NCBI RefSeq assembly: GCF_900099965.1
Contig: NZ_FNDJ01000001.1
Coordinates: forward strand, 107,597-171,596
Direction: 5' to 3'
Origin: Nonomuraea jiangxiensis
Lineage (GTDB): Bacteria; Actinomycetota; Actinomycetes; Streptosporangiales; Streptosporangiaceae
DNA length: 64,000 nt
Under the pieces are notes generated by a model. The model searched no databases, had not been told where the DNA came from, and saw only the letters and a list, made by a program, of their open reading frames with translations. This document shows positions 62,994 to 64,000 of the stretch, in pieces. Numbering within the stretch: position 1 is the first letter of the stretch; every line of letters begins with the position of its first letter. A program made the translations under genes and the position numbers.

Positions 62994-62999
62994 ACTCTA
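62994..62999 (-). promoter_or_regulatory. -10 element before the DUF2630 gene
   Basis: TAGAGT read leftward, seven bases before ATG 62986. Confidence 0.45.
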
Positions 63000-63024
63000 A
63001 CCACTGCGTGATAGAACACGCCTT

Positions 63025-63771
63025 ATGCCTGGTATCGCGCTTTTGAGGAAACCCGGCCCTCGTGTCTCCGAGGGCATCGTCACACACATCGAGCGCGAGC
63101 CCGTGGACCATGAACAGGCGCTGGCCCAGCACGACGCCTACGTCGCCGCACTGGCCGAGAACGGCTGGCGGCCGGTCTACGCGGCGGACGCGGACGAGTT
63201 GCCGGACGCGCCGTTCGTGGAGGACGCCGTGGTGGTGTCGGGGCGGCTGGCCGTACTGACCCGGCCGGGGGCGCCTGAGCGGCGGCCCGAGGTGGAGTCC
63301 GTGGCGGCGGCCGTACGGGACCTGGGGCTGAGGGCGGTCCGGATCGCCGCGCCCGGCACACTCGACGGGGGCGACGTGCTGCAGGTCGGCCCCACCGTGT
63401 ACGTCGGCAGGTCGGCACGGACCAACGACGCCGGGATCAGGCAACTTGCGTCCCTGCTGCCGGAACGCCAGGTCGTGCCGGTGAACATGTCCGGCGTGCT
63501 GCACCTGAAGTCGGCCGTGACCGCGCTGCCCGACGGCACGCTCATCGGCGATCCCCGGCGGGTGGAGCTGCCGAACCTGCTGGTGCCGCCGGAGGAGCCG
63601 GGCTCGCACGTGGTGGTGCTGGACGATGACCGCGTCCTGCTGGCCGCCTCGGCCCCGGCGACGGCCGCCATGCTCGAAAAGCGTGGATTTATCACGATAA
63701 AGGTGGATATTTCGGAGTTTGAGAAGCTGGAAGGCTGCGTAACCTGCCTCAGCGTCCTCATCCCAGACTGA
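63025..63771 (+). CDS. Dimethylargininase (DDAH)
   Basis: DDAH hydrolyses N-omega-methylated arginines to citrulline and methylamine; it belongs to the guanidino-group modifying enzymes. The 248-residue protein has RVSEGIVTHIEREPVDHEQALAQHDAYVAAL, FVEDAVVV, LDGGDVLQVG, VNMSGVLHLKSAVTAL (catalytic His), and GCVTCLSVLI with the catalytic Cys near the end. Length and order match bacterial DDAH. ATG 63025 gives the family N-terminus. Standing alone, it may scavenge methylarginines from protein turnover. Confidence 0.93.
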   Translation: MPGIALLRKPGPRVSEGIVTHIEREPVDHEQALAQHDAYVAALAENGWRPVYAADADELPDAPFVEDAVVVSGRLAVLTRPGAPERRPEVESVAAAVRDLGLRAVRIAAPGTLDGGDVLQVGPTVYVGRSARTNDAGIRQLASLLPERQVVPVNMSGVLHLKSAVTALPDGTLIGDPRRVELPNLLVPPEEPGSHVVVLDDDRVLLAASAPATAAMLEKRGFITIKVDISEFEKLEGCVTCLSVLIPD

Positions 63772-64000
63772 CCCCACTGCCCACCCCACCCCCCGCACCC
63801 CCCACCCCGCCCTGTTCACCCACCCACTCCCACGCGATCCCAGCCCCCTACGCGACCCGAGACCCCCACACGACCCCGGAACCGAACCCCGAGCCGCGCC
63901 GACTTCCGGACCTCGGCTCGCGCCGACCTCTTGACTTCGGCCCGCGCCGACTTCTGGACCTTGGCTCGCATCGACCTTCATGACCCCGAGCCGCGCCGAC
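63772..64000 (+). repeat. Low-complexity region ending in a 24-nt tandem repeat
   Basis: After a C-rich tract, ~63888-64000 contains four or more degenerate copies of a 24-25-nt unit with the core g(a/c)(g/c)ccgcgccgactt(c/t)(c/t)gg, running to the window end. No gene is supported here. Confidence 0.6.

Noticed and set aside
63772..63981. Minus-strand open frame running from the window end into the DDAH gene
   Set aside because: It is antisense to the dimethylargininase gene and composed of repeat-derived residues.

Overview
The window is a chromosomal segment from a high-GC Gram-positive actinomycete. The order holA, rpsT, lepA, hemW, hrcA, dnaJ, rsmE, HIT, phoH, ybeY, CNNM, cytidine-deaminase-like, era is the conserved actinobacterial housekeeping arrangement. 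Frequent GTG and TTG starts, heavy GC3 bias, DUF3097 and DUF2630 proteins, SARP/AfsR-type and SigE-type regulators, and the ureABCFGD/urtABCDE pair fit the Streptosporangiales (a Nonomuraea-like organism is my guess; the genus cannot be proven from the sequence alone). No rRNA, tRNA, insertion sequence, prophage or CRISPR array was found.

Layout. 1-8.4 kb: end of an imidazolonepropionase gene, a DegV protein, comEA, comEC and holA; this part is loaded with in-frame and intergenic minisatellites (18, 33 and 36 nt periods). 8.4-15.6 kb: a tightly overlapped four-gene FtsX-permease/ABC-ATPase operon read leftward. 15.8-31 kb: rpsT, a GH18-like membrane-anchored protein, lepA, an ABC exporter pair, an orphan sensor kinase, a MOSC protein, a secreted GH18 chitinase with a clear promoter and operator, hemW and three small leftward genes. 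30-42 kb: CIRCE-controlled hrcA-dnaJ, rsmE, a SigE-family sigma factor with a likely membrane partner, HIT protein, a phoH interrupted by an intein, ybeY, CNNM, a lipoprotein, a zinc-less cytidine-deaminase relative, NUDIX and era. 42-51.6 kb: urease operon (leftward) divergent from the urea ABC importer (rightward). 51.6-64 kb: AfsR-like regulator, Mut7-C RNase-like protein, a TAXI solute-binding lipoprotein beside a two-component system and an MFS symporter, a transmembrane Ser/Thr kinase fused to a GH6-like ectodomain, a double GNAT protein, DUF2630 and a dimethylargininase.

How they work together. Urt proteins import urea and urease hydrolyses it, a nitrogen-scavenging module. HrcA, via CIRCE, controls the DnaJ gene behind it. 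The FtsX/ABC genes probably form one MacB-like complex. ComEA and ComEC are the DNA-uptake pair.

The most notable items are (1) the protein kinase whose extracellular GH6 cellulase-like domain has lost the catalytic acid Asp (Ser at residue 513) and the active-site Tyr, suggesting a glucan sensor rather than an enzyme; (2) a 359-residue intein in PhoH carrying the Ala1 plus Trp-Cys-Thr signature of class 3 inteins with both LAGLIDADG motifs; (3) a roughly 265-residue His/Gln/Gly-rich repeat insertion in ComEC within a local minisatellite cluster; and (4) a recurring TANNNT-N6/7-start-codon layout that points to leaderless transcripts for about a dozen genes here.
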